In this document: positions 33,761 through 43,787 of the stretch, in pieces | Numbering within the stretch: the first letter of the stretch is position 1 | Layout of the letters: every line of letters starts with the position of its first letter | Assembly (NCBI GenBank): GCA_016720585.1 | Contig: JADKKH010000001.1 | Coordinates: 682,001 to 746,000, forward strand | Source: Chitinophagaceae bacterium | Lineage (GTDB): Bacteria > Bacteroidota > Bacteroidia > Chitinophagales > Chitinophagaceae | Direction: 5' to 3' | DNA: 64,000 nucleotides | Notes under the pieces: model-generated | The model's input: only the letters and a program-made list of their open reading frames with translations | What the model was told of the DNA's origin: nothing | The model's database searches: none | Program-made: the position numbers and the translations under genes

Positions 33761-36700
33761 ATGATCAGAACTTTTAAAACAATGGGACTGTTACTGCTTA
33801 TGCTCGCAGCCAGTTTCCAAAATCAATTATTTGCGCAGGGAAGACAGATAACAGGTACGGTAACTTCCTCCGAAAATAAACAGCCACTGGCTGGCATAAC
33901 GGTTACGGTAAAAGGTACCCGAACAGCTACCAATACGGATGCGCAAGGTAATTTTAAACTTAAAGTAGATGACAACGCCACAACGCTTGTGTTTACCAGC
34001 GCCTCTTATATCACCTATGAAGTGACTATTGGCAGTAATGCTACCATTGATGCAGTTATGCAGCCGGATACCAAATCGCTGAGTGATGTGGTTGTTATCG
34101 GTTATCAAACTGTGCGGAGAAAAGATCTGCTGGCTTCCGTTTCTTCTGTTAGTTCTAAAGATTTAAAAGATATTCCCATTAATTCAGCTGCTGAAGCCCT
34201 GAATGGAAGACTGGCCGGTGTTACTGCCACAACTGCGGAAGGCTCACCGGATGCGGAGATCAGGATCAGGGTTCGTGGAGGTATGTCTATTACCGGAGAT
34301 AACTCACCCTTATATATTGTGGATGGTGTTCAGGTGGAAAATGGTCTGTCAACAATCTCACCGCAGGACATACAATCCATTGACGTGTTAAAAGATGCAG
34401 CTGCTACGGCTATCTATGGAGCACGGGGCGCCAACGGCGTAATTGTAATTACTACCAAAAGCGGAAAGCCGGGCAAGCTCATTTTAAATTATAATGGTTT
34501 TATTGGGGTAAAATCACTTTCAAAAAAATTAAAAGTGATGAGTCCCTATGAATATGTAATTTATCAATTTGAAAGATCAAGGGGTAGCAGCACAGACAGT
34601 ACTTCCTTTGCAAAGAATTTTGGTACTACCTGGGATACTTTATCCAATTATAAAAATGTGGATGCTGTAGACTGGCAGGATGAAGTGTTTGGAAATACCG
34701 GTATCACTACCACCCACAATATTTCGGGTTCGGGTGGAACGAATAAAATGACCTACAATTTCGGTTATACCTATAACAACGATAAAGCCATAGTAATTAA
34801 CTCCAATTATAAACGACACCTGTTTAACCTGAAGGGAGATTATAAAATTACCAAAAACTTAAAAGTGGGTGTTGGCGGAAGATTTACACACCAGGATGTT
34901 TATGGTGCCGGTGTTTCGGATGCCAAAGGATCTTCGTATAACCGGCTCCGTAATGCTGTTAAATACCGGCCTTACCTTTCAACAAACCAGGATATTGATG
35001 ACCCGGACCTGCTGGCTGATCCCAATGTTGGTAATGGCTTGAATCTTTATAATCCCATTGCGTTAGCGAATGCCGAATACAGGAAAAAAACAACCGATGC
35101 GTATAATGTGACCGCATTTCTTACGTACACTATCGTTAAGAACCTGACTTTTAAATCCACATTCGGGTATGACTGGAATAAGTTGACTGATCTGCAATAC
35201 AGTGATTCACTTACTCCTTACTCCATCATTTCCGGTGCCCGTAAACCCATAGCCGGGCTGGATACAACTACCAAAAAAACGTTGACCAATTCAAATGTGC
35301 TGACCTATTCAATAAAAGGGTTTAAAAATAAACATGATTTCGACTTTTTAATAGGTGAGGAAACCTATGATCTCCAGACAGAAAGCCGATCAAGCCTTTT
35401 TAGGAATTTTCCTACGTTCACTTCGTATAATACTGCTTTTAAACAAACGGATCTTGGGGTCCCTTTTACCGGATATCCCAAGCTGGGGAAAACCAGGTAT
35501 ACAAGCCTGTCATTTTTCGGTAGGCTTACGTATGGATATCGAGAAAAATATCTGTTCTCTTTTGATATGCGGGAAGATGGGGCTTCCAAATTTGGTCCGG
35601 GCCATAAATGGGGAAATTTCCCTGCTGGATCGGTAGCCTGGAGAGTGTCAAAGGAAAAATTCATGCAAAATGTGGGGTTCATCAATGATCTGAAGTTCCG
35701 GGCTGGTTTCGGAACAATCGGTAATAACCGTATCACTGATTATTTATACCTGACTTCTTTCAGAAACGATGGAACCTATTTTTATGGATTAAACAACCAG
35801 GCCATCCTGGCTTATTATTCCAACAGTCTTGTTAACCCCGACCTAAAATGGGAATCTACTGTAAACAGGAATTATGGGGTAGATATCAGTATGTTTAAAA
35901 ATAAGGTTAACCTGAGTGTGGATTACTATAATAATACGTCCAAAGATCTCCTGCTGAATGTGCCTATTGCATCAACCTTCGGATATTCAACACAGTTGCA
36001 GAATATTGGTAAAACTTCCAATAAAGGTGTTGAAGTTCAGTTGAATGCCACCCTGATAAAGAAAGCTGATTTCAGCTGGAGTGCCAATTTTAATATTTCG
36101 TTCAATAAAAACAAGATATTGGCACTGGGTAAAAATCAGCAATCCTTTTTCCCCGCAGCCAGCTGGGGTGTTTCCGGACAACCCACTGACTACATTGAAA
36201 GAGTTGGTGATCCCGTAGGTTCCATATGGGGTCTGGTAACAGCCGGTTTCTATACAGTAGATGATTTTAACTATAATCCAACGAACAGTGTTTATACTTT
36301 AAGACCCGGTATTCCTTCTAATGCTTCTATTATTGGTACGGTTATGCCCGGTTCTATTCGATTTTCTGACCTCAATAATGATGGCGTGGTTGATATAACC
36401 AATGACCGGAGAATTATTGGCAACCCCACTCCAAAGTTCACGGGTGGTTTGAATCAGCAATTCACCTGGAAACAATGGGATATGAGCCTGTTTTTAAACT
36501 TCTCATCTGGTAATGATGTTTATAATGCTAATAAAATAGAGTTTACCAATGGCTACACTGGAAATGCTAATCAACTGGCTATAATGGAAAACAGGTGGAG
36601 GGTAGTTACACCATCCGGACAAACAGCGTTATATGCTAATAGCTCTGGCCAGGCAGTTGGCATTGCCCCTGATCTGTTGAATACCCTGAATGCTAATGCA

Positions 36701-37006
36701 ACAATCTGGCAGCCCCTTAGAAGTGCAGGGGCATTTTACCCTCATTCATGGGCCATTGAAGATGGATCTTTCCTGCGTATCAACAATCTGTCATTGGGAT
36801 ATAGTCTGCCGGTTAGAAGTTTAGCCGGATTAAAGATGAGTAAGTTGCGTTTTTACTTTACCGGTAATAATATAGCCACCTTCACAAAATATACCGGTTA
36901 TGATCCGGAAGTAAGTGTGCGGAGTAATCCATTGACCCCGGGTCTTGACTACTCAGCTTATCCAAAAAGCCGGAGCTTTATTTTTGGTGTAAACGCAACC
37001 TTTTAA
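33761..37006 (+). CDS. SusC/RagA-family TonB-dependent outer-membrane transporter
   Basis: This 1081-residue porin imports pectin oligosaccharides together with the adjacent SusD lipoprotein. I start at the ATG at 33761, directly before the signal peptide (IRTFKTMGLLLLMLAASFQNQLFAQG); the longer frame is untranslated leader. Order: signal (1-25), carboxypeptidase-regulatory-like domain (RQITGTVTSSENKQPLAGITVTVKGT, about 28-105), plug domain (DVVVIGYQTVRRKDLLASVSSV...YIVDGVQV, IDVLKDAAATAIYGARGANGVI), then a 22-strand barrel ending in SRSFIFGVNATF with a C-terminal Phe. Typical family length. It is first gene of the operon. Confidence 0.96.
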   Translation: MIRTFKTMGLLLLMLAASFQNQLFAQGRQITGTVTSSENKQPLAGITVTVKGTRTATNTDAQGNFKLKVDDNATTLVFTSASYITYEVTIGSNATIDAVMQPDTKSLSDVVVIGYQTVRRKDLLASVSSVSSKDLKDIPINSAAEALNGRLAGVTATTAEGSPDAEIRIRVRGGMSITGDNSPLYIVDGVQVENGLSTISPQDIQSIDVLKDAAATAIYGARGANGVIVITTKSGKPGKLILNYNGFIGVKSLSKKLKVMSPYEYVIYQFERSRGSSTDSTSFAKNFGTTWDTLSNYKNVDAVDWQDEVFGNTGITTTHNISGSGGTNKMTYNFGYTYNNDKAIVINSNYKRHLFNLKGDYKITKNLKVGVGGRFTHQDVYGAGVSDAKGSSYNRLRNAVKYRPYLSTNQDIDDPDLLADPNVGNGLNLYNPIALANAEYRKKTTDAYNVTAFLTYTIVKNLTFKSTFGYDWNKLTDLQYSDSLTPYSIISGARKPIAGLDTTTKKTLTNSNVLTYSIKGFKNKHDFDFLIGEETYDLQTESRSSLFRNFPTFTSYNTAFKQTDLGVPFTGYPKLGKTRYTSLSFFGRLTYGYREKYLFSFDMREDGASKFGPGHKWGNFPAGSVAWRVSKEKFMQNVGFINDLKFRAGFGTIGNNRITDYLYLTSFRNDGTYFYGLNNQAILAYYSNSLVNPDLKWESTVNRNYGVDISMFKNKVNLSVDYYNNTSKDLLLNVPIASTFGYSTQLQNIGKTSNKGVEVQLNATLIKKADFSWSANFNISFNKNKILALGKNQQSFFPAASWGVSGQPTDYIERVGDPVGSIWGLVTAGFYTVDDFNYNPTNSVYTLRPGIPSNASIIGTVMPGSIRFSDLNNDGVVDITNDRRIIGNPTPKFTGGLNQQFTWKQWDMSLFLNFSSGNDVYNANKIEFTNGYTGNANQLAIMENRWRVVTPSGQTALYANSSGQAVGIAPDLLNTLNANATIWQPLRSAGAFYPHSWAIEDGSFLRINNLSLGYSLPVRSLAGLKMSKLRFYFTGNNIATFTKYTGYDPEVSVRSNPLTPGLDYSAYPKSRSFIFGVNATF

Positions 37007-37029
37007 TAAATACAATAAAAATTCTCAAT

Positions 37030-38901
37030 ATGAATACAAGATATTTTATAATGCCAGCCCTGATAACAGCAGTCTGCTTGTTCCTGACATTAAGTAGCTG
37101 TAAAAAATACCTGGATCAACAGCCTATAACGGATGTAAGTACCCAGGTGGTTTTTAAAGATGTGGCCAGCACTTATAAAGCTGTAGCCGGGGTTTATAGC
37201 CGCCTGGTGGGTGATGCAGGTTATGGAATCCGCCTGAGCCTTTATTACCCGGTTGACAATGATGAAATGCAGGGGCCAACGGGTGCAGGGGATAATGACC
37301 GGAGGGATATTGCCCGTTATTCAGCTACGCCCGGTAATGCACAAATCACCAATCCCTTCAACCAATTATTTCAGGGAATTGAATTTGCGAATGTATGTAT
37401 TGACAATATTCCGGTAATGGATATGTACACGAACGGATCAGATCAGGAAAAGAAACAATTAAAAAGAATGTATGGCGAGGCTTTAACCTTAAGAGCACAA
37501 TTCTACCTGGAAGCGATCAGGAATTGGGGCGATCTTCCCGCACATTTTACGTCTGCATATAACTTAGCTGGTGCAAATCCATTCCCTTCAAAAACGGATA
37601 GAGATACGCTGTATAATCATTTGCTGGCGGATCTGAAAATTGCGGCAGACCTGGTTCCCTGGCGCAATGATGTTGCTTCTATCGGGGATGTGCTGGATGA
37701 AAGAATTACCAAAGGCGTTGTAAAAGGATTGAGAGCAAGAATAGCATTGTACCGGGGTGGTTATTCTTTACGCAGCAATGCGGCCATGCAAAGACCTGCC
37801 GATTATCTGACTTATTATCAAATTGCGCGGGATGAATGCAATGATATTATTACTTCCGGGCAACATACATTAAATCCAAGTTTCCGGGCACTCTGGAAAG
37901 ACCAGGTAAATGCACATGCTGTAACCGATCCGCAGGGAGAGTTAATGTTCCAGGCAAGTGCGATTGGACTGACAGGTGCCGAAGACACCAAACTTGCTTA
38001 CTACAACGGGCCTACGGTTAATGCCCTCGGAAATAAAAGTATCAATGTCCTTCCCAATTATTTTTATCTTTTTGATTCAACTGACCAGCGCAGAGATGTA
38101 ACCTGCTGTCCATACAATGTGGCAGCCAATGGAACAACAAAAATCGGGCAGGCTATCACAGCTATCTGTGATGGAAAATACCGGAGAGACTGGATAACTA
38201 ACCCGGTTATCGCGCCAACTAATGCGGTACAGTATATGAGTTTAAAATGGCAGATACTCCGTTATGCTGATGTTATGCTAATGTTTGCCGAAGCTGAGAA
38301 CGAAATAAACGGGCCTACGGCTGTGGCCTATTCCGCCATTAACCAGGTAAGAAGAAGAGGATATGGTAAGCCCATTGGAACTCCTGATGTAACAGTAGAT
38401 ATTCCGGTAGGATTATCCAAATCTGATTTCTTTAAAGCAGTGGTAAGAGAAAGAGCATTAGAACTGGGTGGTGAAGGTGTAAGAAAATATGATCTTATCC
38501 GCTGGAACCTGCTTGCTACGGCCATTGCTGAATCAAAAATTAATATGCAGAAGATGTCTACACTAACGACTATGGTCAATCCTTCTTATATGGCTGGTTA
38601 CCCATCCTATTGTCTTAGTACCACTTTACCCATAGCTATGTATTATTTTTCAAGCACCAGTTCCGATAACAATAATTTCGGAGGGCTCTGGGCAAATTCA
38701 CTTTATAAGACCGCCCCAACAGCTACACCGACAGGCACTACAAAGGTTACCTGGTTGAGCAGTGGTATAGCTACATCCGGTACTTCGTCACCGCTGGGCA
38801 GGTATGCCACCGGATTTGTTACGGGTAAAGGAGAATTATTACCAATACCCCAACCGGCCCGGGATGCCAACGTAAATTTAACCCAGAACCCAAATTATTA
38901 A
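37030..38901 (+). CDS. SusD/RagB-family glycan-binding lipoprotein
   Basis: This 623-residue surface lipoprotein caps the SusC channel. The lipobox is FLTLSSC (Cys about residue 24), followed by KKYLDQQPITDVS, the standard SusD N-terminus. TPR-like helices follow (TYKAVAGVYSRLVGD, LTLRAQFYLEAIRNWGDLP). Near the C-terminus is VRRRGYGKP...VVRERALELGGEGVRKYDLIRW, the family signature. It starts 23 bases after susC. The position identifies the ligand as pectin-derived by context only. Confidence 0.95.
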   Translation: MNTRYFIMPALITAVCLFLTLSSCKKYLDQQPITDVSTQVVFKDVASTYKAVAGVYSRLVGDAGYGIRLSLYYPVDNDEMQGPTGAGDNDRRDIARYSATPGNAQITNPFNQLFQGIEFANVCIDNIPVMDMYTNGSDQEKKQLKRMYGEALTLRAQFYLEAIRNWGDLPAHFTSAYNLAGANPFPSKTDRDTLYNHLLADLKIAADLVPWRNDVASIGDVLDERITKGVVKGLRARIALYRGGYSLRSNAAMQRPADYLTYYQIARDECNDIITSGQHTLNPSFRALWKDQVNAHAVTDPQGELMFQASAIGLTGAEDTKLAYYNGPTVNALGNKSINVLPNYFYLFDSTDQRRDVTCCPYNVAANGTTKIGQAITAICDGKYRRDWITNPVIAPTNAVQYMSLKWQILRYADVMLMFAEAENEINGPTAVAYSAINQVRRRGYGKPIGTPDVTVDIPVGLSKSDFFKAVVRERALELGGEGVRKYDLIRWNLLATAIAESKINMQKMSTLTTMVNPSYMAGYPSYCLSTTLPIAMYYFSSTSSDNNNFGGLWANSLYKTAPTATPTGTTKVTWLSSGIATSGTSSPLGRYATGFVTGKGELLPIPQPARDANVNLTQNPNY

Positions 38902-38930
38902 AAAGCTATTTCACATTATACATATTTTTT

Positions 38931-38957
38931 TTAAGGCTGCAGCAAATGCAGCCTTAA
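38931..38957 (+). terminator. Intra-operon hairpin after susD
   Basis: TTAAGGCTGCA pairs perfectly with TGCAGCCTTAA (11 bp, GCAAA loop). No T-run follows, so it is more likely an mRNA-stabilising or attenuating hairpin that lets susCD be expressed above the downstream enzymes than a full terminator. Confidence 0.6.
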
Positions 38958-38991
38958 TTACTTCTGATCGTCTCTGTTAATTAATATTGAA

Positions 38992-40440
38992 ATGAAAAAA
39001 ATAGGACTGATAATAAATGGACTGTGGGTACTGTCATTCATTTCCTGTGCACAGCAAAACCTGCCGGCAGGCCAGCCAGGTAAATCCGTTTCGAACGAAA
39101 TACGGGAACCAGCCATTGCTTTTCCGGGCGCTGAAGGTTTTGGTAAATTCACCACCGGTGGCCGGGGCGGAAAAATTTATATCATTTCAAATCTGAATGA
39201 TAAAGGCCTCGGGAGTTTCCGTGAAGCTGCTGAAGCAAAAGAAAAACGGATAATTGTTTTTTCTGTATCCGGAACGATACATCTTGAAACAAAGCTTTCT
39301 ATCAAAGGCCATGTAACTATTGCCGGGCAAACAGCTCCCGGTGATGGTATTTGCCTGGCGGATAATTCAGTTTCACTGGGCGGTGATAATATGATTGTCC
39401 GGTATCTCCGTTTCCGCATGGGCGATAAATACCAGAAAGGCGGAATGGTGGATGGTAATGGCGGTGATGATGCTTTTGGCGGAGTAAGAAGAAAAAATAT
39501 AATAATTGATCATTGCAGCCTGAGCTGGAGTACCGATGAAGTCTTTTCTGTGTATGCGGGTGACAGCACTACGCTTCAATGGAATTTAATAGCAGAACCG
39601 CTGAATTACTCCTATCATTTTGAAACCGGCGATAAAGACTACGAACACCATGGATTTGGTGGTATCTGGGGCGGCAACCATTTGTCTGCCCATCACAATT
39701 TATTTGCCCATTGTAACAACCGGAATCCAAGATTCGACGGCATAAGAAATACACCCGAAGAAAATGTGGACTACCGGAATAATGTTATTTACAACTGGGG
39801 CAGTAATACTATTTATGCAGGAGAAGGCGGTAATTATAATATTGTAAATAATTATTTTAAATACGGGCCATCTACAAATAAAAATGTCCGGTATAGAATT
39901 GCAAACCCCGGAAGAAGAGAGACCGCGCCTGTCATCCCTTTTGGCAAATGGTATGTAAACGGAAATTATGTGGATGAGTCGGTGGAGGTAACCAAAAATA
40001 ATCTGCTGGGTGTTGATATGGGAAATGGTGGTACCGAAGAAGATAAAAAAAATACGGTGGTTGAAGAACCCATTCCTGCCCTAACCATCCTGGTTCAGAC
40101 AGCACGGGAAGCCTATGAAGTGGTATTAGTGTCAGTTGGTGCCAGTAATAAAAGGGATACATTGGATCAACGTATTATAAATGATGTAAAGAACCGTACC
40201 GGGAATTTTATTGATGTTCAGGGTGGTTTTCCGCATGGAACCGCATATGAATTTACCGTGAAAGCATGGCCCGCCTTACGATCCTTACCCGCTCCGGCAG
40301 ATACGGATAAAGATGGCCTGCCCGATGAATGGGAGAAAAGAAATGGGTTGAATCCAACGGATGCATCGGATGCAGCGCAAGACAAACTGGATAAACAGTA
40401 TACAAATATTGAAGTATATTTTAATAGCTTAGTAAAATGA
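38992..40440 (+). CDS. Pectate lyase, PL1-like, lipoprotein
   Basis: This 482-residue enzyme is predicted to cleave polygalacturonate by beta-elimination, leaving unsaturated ends. The lipobox FISC (Cys near 19) indicates an outer-membrane lipoprotein. A right-handed beta-helix begins with AFPGAEGFGKFTTGGRGGKIYIISNLND and GSFREAAEAKEKRIIVFSVSGTI, typical of PL1 subfamily members in Bacteroidota. Ca/substrate motifs include IIDHCSLSWSTDEVFS and the Arg in CNNRNPRFDGIRN. The end has a Ca-binding type-3-like repeat, ADTDKDGLPDEWEKRNGLNPTD. Its stop overlaps the next start (ATGA). Confidence 0.9.
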   Translation: MKKIGLIINGLWVLSFISCAQQNLPAGQPGKSVSNEIREPAIAFPGAEGFGKFTTGGRGGKIYIISNLNDKGLGSFREAAEAKEKRIIVFSVSGTIHLETKLSIKGHVTIAGQTAPGDGICLADNSVSLGGDNMIVRYLRFRMGDKYQKGGMVDGNGGDDAFGGVRRKNIIIDHCSLSWSTDEVFSVYAGDSTTLQWNLIAEPLNYSYHFETGDKDYEHHGFGGIWGGNHLSAHHNLFAHCNNRNPRFDGIRNTPEENVDYRNNVIYNWGSNTIYAGEGGNYNIVNNYFKYGPSTNKNVRYRIANPGRRETAPVIPFGKWYVNGNYVDESVEVTKNNLLGVDMGNGGTEEDKKNTVVEEPIPALTILVQTAREAYEVVLVSVGASNKRDTLDQRIINDVKNRTGNFIDVQGGFPHGTAYEFTVKAWPALRSLPAPADTDKDGLPDEWEKRNGLNPTDASDAAQDKLDKQYTNIEVYFNSLVK

Positions 40441-41189
40441 AAAAGCTAGTTATCCTTCCGGTAGCCATAGCTTTGCTCGCATTTATCATACCCATGAAAA
40501 AGAAAATTAAAATTTTTCTGGCAGGGGATTCAACAATAGCCATCAAGGAATCTAAATCCTATCCCGAAACAGGCTGGGGCATGCCCTTAGTTCATTTCTG
40601 GGATTCTTCGGTAACCATTGTTAACCGGGCTAAGAATGGTCGCAGTACTAAAACATTTCTAAGCGAAGGGCTGTGGAAATCCATTTATGATGAAGCCGGT
40701 GAAGGTGATTATGTTTTTATCCAATTCGGTCATAATGATGAATCCGTAGAGAAGAAAGAACGTTATGCTACCCCGGATACATTTAAAATGAACCTGAACA
40801 AAATGATTGCTGAGACAAGAGAGAAAAAGGCAATACCGGTTTTAATAACACCCGTTTCGAGAAGAAAATTTGATTCAACAGGTAAAGCTGTTGAGACGCA
40901 TAGGGTGTATTCCCAACTTACACGGGAAGTAGCCGATGCGCAAAAGGTTATTCTTATTGACCTGGATAAAAAAAGCCGGGACCTATACCAGCAATACGGA
41001 AAAGAAAATTCAAAACTTTTTTTCCTTCAGTTAAAACCCGGCGAACATCCCAATTACCCGGATGGCAAAGAAGATAATACGCATTTTAATGAACTTGGTG
41101 CACGGTTGATTGCCCAACTGGTATTGGCAGATATACGAATCCTGATTCCGGACCTGGCGGAGCGGATTGTCAAACCCAAAGCGAAATGA
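40437..41189 (+). CDS. Rhamnogalacturonan acetylesterase-like SGNH hydrolase (CE12)
   Basis: This 250-residue GDSL/SGNH esterase likely removes acetyl groups from pectin backbones, opening them to lyases and hydrolases. Block I FLAGDSTIA carries the nucleophile Ser (about residue 32). Block III is IQFGHNDE. The C-terminal catalytic pair is in KEDNTHFNELGARLIA (DxxH). The N-terminus is a hydrophobic signal (LVILPVAIALLAFIIP). The four-base overlaps with both neighbours show translational coupling within the operon. CE12 is the closest fit to the motif spacing and context. Confidence 0.9.
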   Translation: MKKLVILPVAIALLAFIIPMKKKIKIFLAGDSTIAIKESKSYPETGWGMPLVHFWDSSVTIVNRAKNGRSTKTFLSEGLWKSIYDEAGEGDYVFIQFGHNDESVEKKERYATPDTFKMNLNKMIAETREKKAIPVLITPVSRRKFDSTGKAVETHRVYSQLTREVADAQKVILIDLDKKSRDLYQQYGKENSKLFFLQLKPGEHPNYPDGKEDNTHFNELGARLIAQLVLADIRILIPDLAERIVKPKAK

Positions 41190-42142
41190 CGATGAAAAAA
41201 ATGGTCATTTTTTTGTTGACTTTTTTCCCCGTTGCCGGGAGTTTTTGTCAAAAAAAAATTATCGTAGCAATGGATGGATCCGGAGATTACAGAACGGTTC
41301 AGGCAGCGCTGGATGCTGTTCCGGAGGGAAACAACAAGACCGTCACCATCCATATAAAAAAAGGTATTTATAAAGAAGTGGTGGTCGTGGATGCCCGCAA
41401 GAGTTTTATCACACTGATCGGGGAAGACCCCAAAAATACCATACTCACTTTTGATAACCATGCAGGCACGAGGCTTCCCAATGGAGATACGTTGAATACC
41501 TGGACCTGTGCATCTTTTTTTGTTTATGGAAATGATTTTCACGCAGAGAACCTCAGTTTTGAAAATTCGGCAGGTTTTACAGCAGGGCAGGCAGTAGGCA
41601 TCCGCCTGGAAGGGAATAGGGCCTCACTTAAAAATTGCCGGATCATTGGAAACCAGGACATTTTATTTTTAAGTGGCAACGGTGTTAAACATTTTTTCAA
41701 AGATTGTTATATTGAAGGAACCACTGATTTTATTTTCGGTGCAGCAACTGCAGTTTTTAAAAATTGCCATATCCACAGTAAAAAAAATTCGCATGTAACG
41801 GCGGCTTCCACCAATTCCATCATTCCGTATGGGTTTGTCTTTTTTGATTGTACTCTGACAGCCGACAGTACGATCAATAAAGTTTCATTGGGCAGACCCT
41901 GGTCACCAACCGCCAGTGTTACCTATATCAACTGCTTCATGGATAAACATATCATACCCGAAGGATGGAACAACTGGAAAAATCCCACCAACGAAACAAC
42001 GGCGCGTTACGCAGAATACAATAGCCGGGGACCGGGAGGAGATAAAACAGGAAGAGTCAAATGGGCGAAGCAACTTACTGATGAAGAATTAAAAAAATTT
42101 ACCCTGGAAAACATCCTTGGTGCATGGAAGCCGGATAAATAA
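41186..42142 (+). CDS. Pectin methylesterase (CE8), complete active site
   Basis: This 318-residue right-handed beta-helix esterase releases methanol from methyl-galacturonate residues. A signal peptide is present (MVIFLLTFFPVAGSFCQ). The family motifs are all here: IIVAMDGSGDYRTVQAALDAVPEG near the N-terminus, GNQDILFL (Gln and Asp), GTTDFIFGAA (second Asp) and VSLGRPWSP (Arg). It overlaps the CE12 gene by four bases. A second, diverged CE8-like gene lies in the next transcription unit. Confidence 0.94.
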   Translation: MTMKKMVIFLLTFFPVAGSFCQKKIIVAMDGSGDYRTVQAALDAVPEGNNKTVTIHIKKGIYKEVVVVDARKSFITLIGEDPKNTILTFDNHAGTRLPNGDTLNTWTCASFFVYGNDFHAENLSFENSAGFTAGQAVGIRLEGNRASLKNCRIIGNQDILFLSGNGVKHFFKDCYIEGTTDFIFGAATAVFKNCHIHSKKNSHVTAASTNSIIPYGFVFFDCTLTADSTINKVSLGRPWSPTASVTYINCFMDKHIIPEGWNNWKNPTNETTARYAEYNSRGPGGDKTGRVKWAKQLTDEELKKFTLENILGAWKPDK

Positions 42143-42149
42143 GAATTTT

Positions 42150-43766
42150 TTGAAAAATTTTACTACCATAATATTATTACTTTTCACATCACTGCTGCAC
42201 GCACAAAGCAACATTTCAAAAGTATGGGTGGCCGATAAGGGTGATGGTACTTATAAAAACCCGGTAATCCATGCCGATTACAGTGACCCGGATGTCCTAC
42301 GGGTAGGGGATGATTATTATATGATCTCATCCAGCTTTAATCATGTACCTGGACTACCGATACTTCATTCCAACGATTTAGTAAGCTGGTCAATCATCGG
42401 TCATGCCTTATTACGTCAGCCACCGTTTGAACATTTCAGTAAAGTACAGCATGGTGGTGGAGTGTGGGCGCCAAGCCTGCGTTTTCATTCCGGTGAATTT
42501 TATATTTATTATCCCGACCCGGATTTTGGTATCTATTTAACCAAAGCAAAAAATATACTTGGCCCCTGGAGTGAACCTGTTCTGGTAGAAAAAGGTAGAG
42601 GATTGATCGACCCCTGCCCGCTCTGGGATGATGATGGAAAAGTATATCTCGTTCATGCTTTTGCCGGCAGTCGTGCCGGGATCAAAAGCATTATAGTTGT
42701 GAAGCAAATGAATGCAACAGGAACAAAAACTATTGATGAAGGTGTTTTAGTTTATGATGGACATGACTCCGACCCGACCATTGAAGGTCCGAAGTTTTAT
42801 AAACGCAAGGATTATTATTACATTTTCGCTCCTGCCGGGGGCGTATCCACCGGATGGCAAACTATTCTCCGCTCAAAAAATATTTATGGCCCCTATGAAA
42901 GAAAAGTGGTGATGGACCAGGGGTCTACTGCTATCAATGGTCCTCACCAGGGAGCCTGGGTACAAACACAAACCGGCGAAGACTGGTTCTTGCATTTCCA
43001 GGATAAGGAAGCCTATGGAAGGGTGGTTCATTTACAACCAATGAAATGGATTAATGACTGGCCGGTTATTGGCATGGATAAGGATGGTGATGGAAAAGGT
43101 GAACCGGTATTGGTTTATAAAAAACCTAACGTTGGAAAAACTTATCCCATCAGGACTCCACAGGAATCTGATGAATATAATACCGCCAAAATCGGTTTGC
43201 AGTGGCAATGGCAGGCAAACCCGCAGGGAACATGGGCTTTTCCCACATCATCAGGAACACTGAGAATGTTTTCTGTTTATCAGCCGGATTCAATAAATAA
43301 TTTGTGGAACCTGCCCAATATTCTTGCGCAAAAATTGCCTGCTGAGGAATTTATGGTTACTACAAAACTGTCCTTCAAACCAAAATTAGATGGCGAACGT
43401 GCCGGGCTGATCATTGTTGGGGCTGATTATGCTTTTATATCATTGGTAAAAAAAACAGATGGTAATTATATCTCTTTCAGCATTTGTAAAAATGCAGATA
43501 AAGGAAATGAACCAACGGTACTGGACGGTGAAAAAATAAACAGTGCAGATATTTATTTCAGGGTAAAAGTCAGCAAAAGTGCCCTTTGTGAATTCAGCTA
43601 TAGTGAAGATGGAAAAACCTATAAACCATTTGGCGAAAAGTTAACAGCCAAACCCGGACGTTGGGTTGGGGCCAAAGTTGGTTTGTTCTGCACAAGAACT
43701 GTGAAGACAAATAATTCAGGTTTTGCCGATGCCGATTGGTTTCGTATTGAACCCATTCAAAAATAG
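42150..43766 (+). CDS. Glycoside hydrolase family 43-like enzyme, secreted
   Basis: This 538-residue five-bladed propeller enzyme probably removes arabinose, xylose or galactose side chains of pectin. No ATG is available at the 5' end. A TTG at 42150 gives a textbook signal peptide (LKNFTTIILLLFTSLLHAQ), while TTG 42117 and GTG 42120 would lie inside the preceding gene. GH43 residues: DYSDPDVLRVGDDYYMISSS (Asp base), GLIDPCPLWDDDGKVYLVH (middle Asp) and DPTIEGPKFYKR (Glu acid). The C-terminal about 190 residues form the extra beta-sandwich common in this family. The exact subfamily and sugar are not decidable here. Confidence 0.88.
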   Translation: MKNFTTIILLLFTSLLHAQSNISKVWVADKGDGTYKNPVIHADYSDPDVLRVGDDYYMISSSFNHVPGLPILHSNDLVSWSIIGHALLRQPPFEHFSKVQHGGGVWAPSLRFHSGEFYIYYPDPDFGIYLTKAKNILGPWSEPVLVEKGRGLIDPCPLWDDDGKVYLVHAFAGSRAGIKSIIVVKQMNATGTKTIDEGVLVYDGHDSDPTIEGPKFYKRKDYYYIFAPAGGVSTGWQTILRSKNIYGPYERKVVMDQGSTAINGPHQGAWVQTQTGEDWFLHFQDKEAYGRVVHLQPMKWINDWPVIGMDKDGDGKGEPVLVYKKPNVGKTYPIRTPQESDEYNTAKIGLQWQWQANPQGTWAFPTSSGTLRMFSVYQPDSINNLWNLPNILAQKLPAEEFMVTTKLSFKPKLDGERAGLIIVGADYAFISLVKKTDGNYISFSICKNADKGNEPTVLDGEKINSADIYFRVKVSKSALCEFSYSEDGKTYKPFGEKLTAKPGRWVGAKVGLFCTRTVKTNNSGFADADWFRIEPIQK

Positions 43767-43787
43767 TCAAACTAAAAACGATTCTAT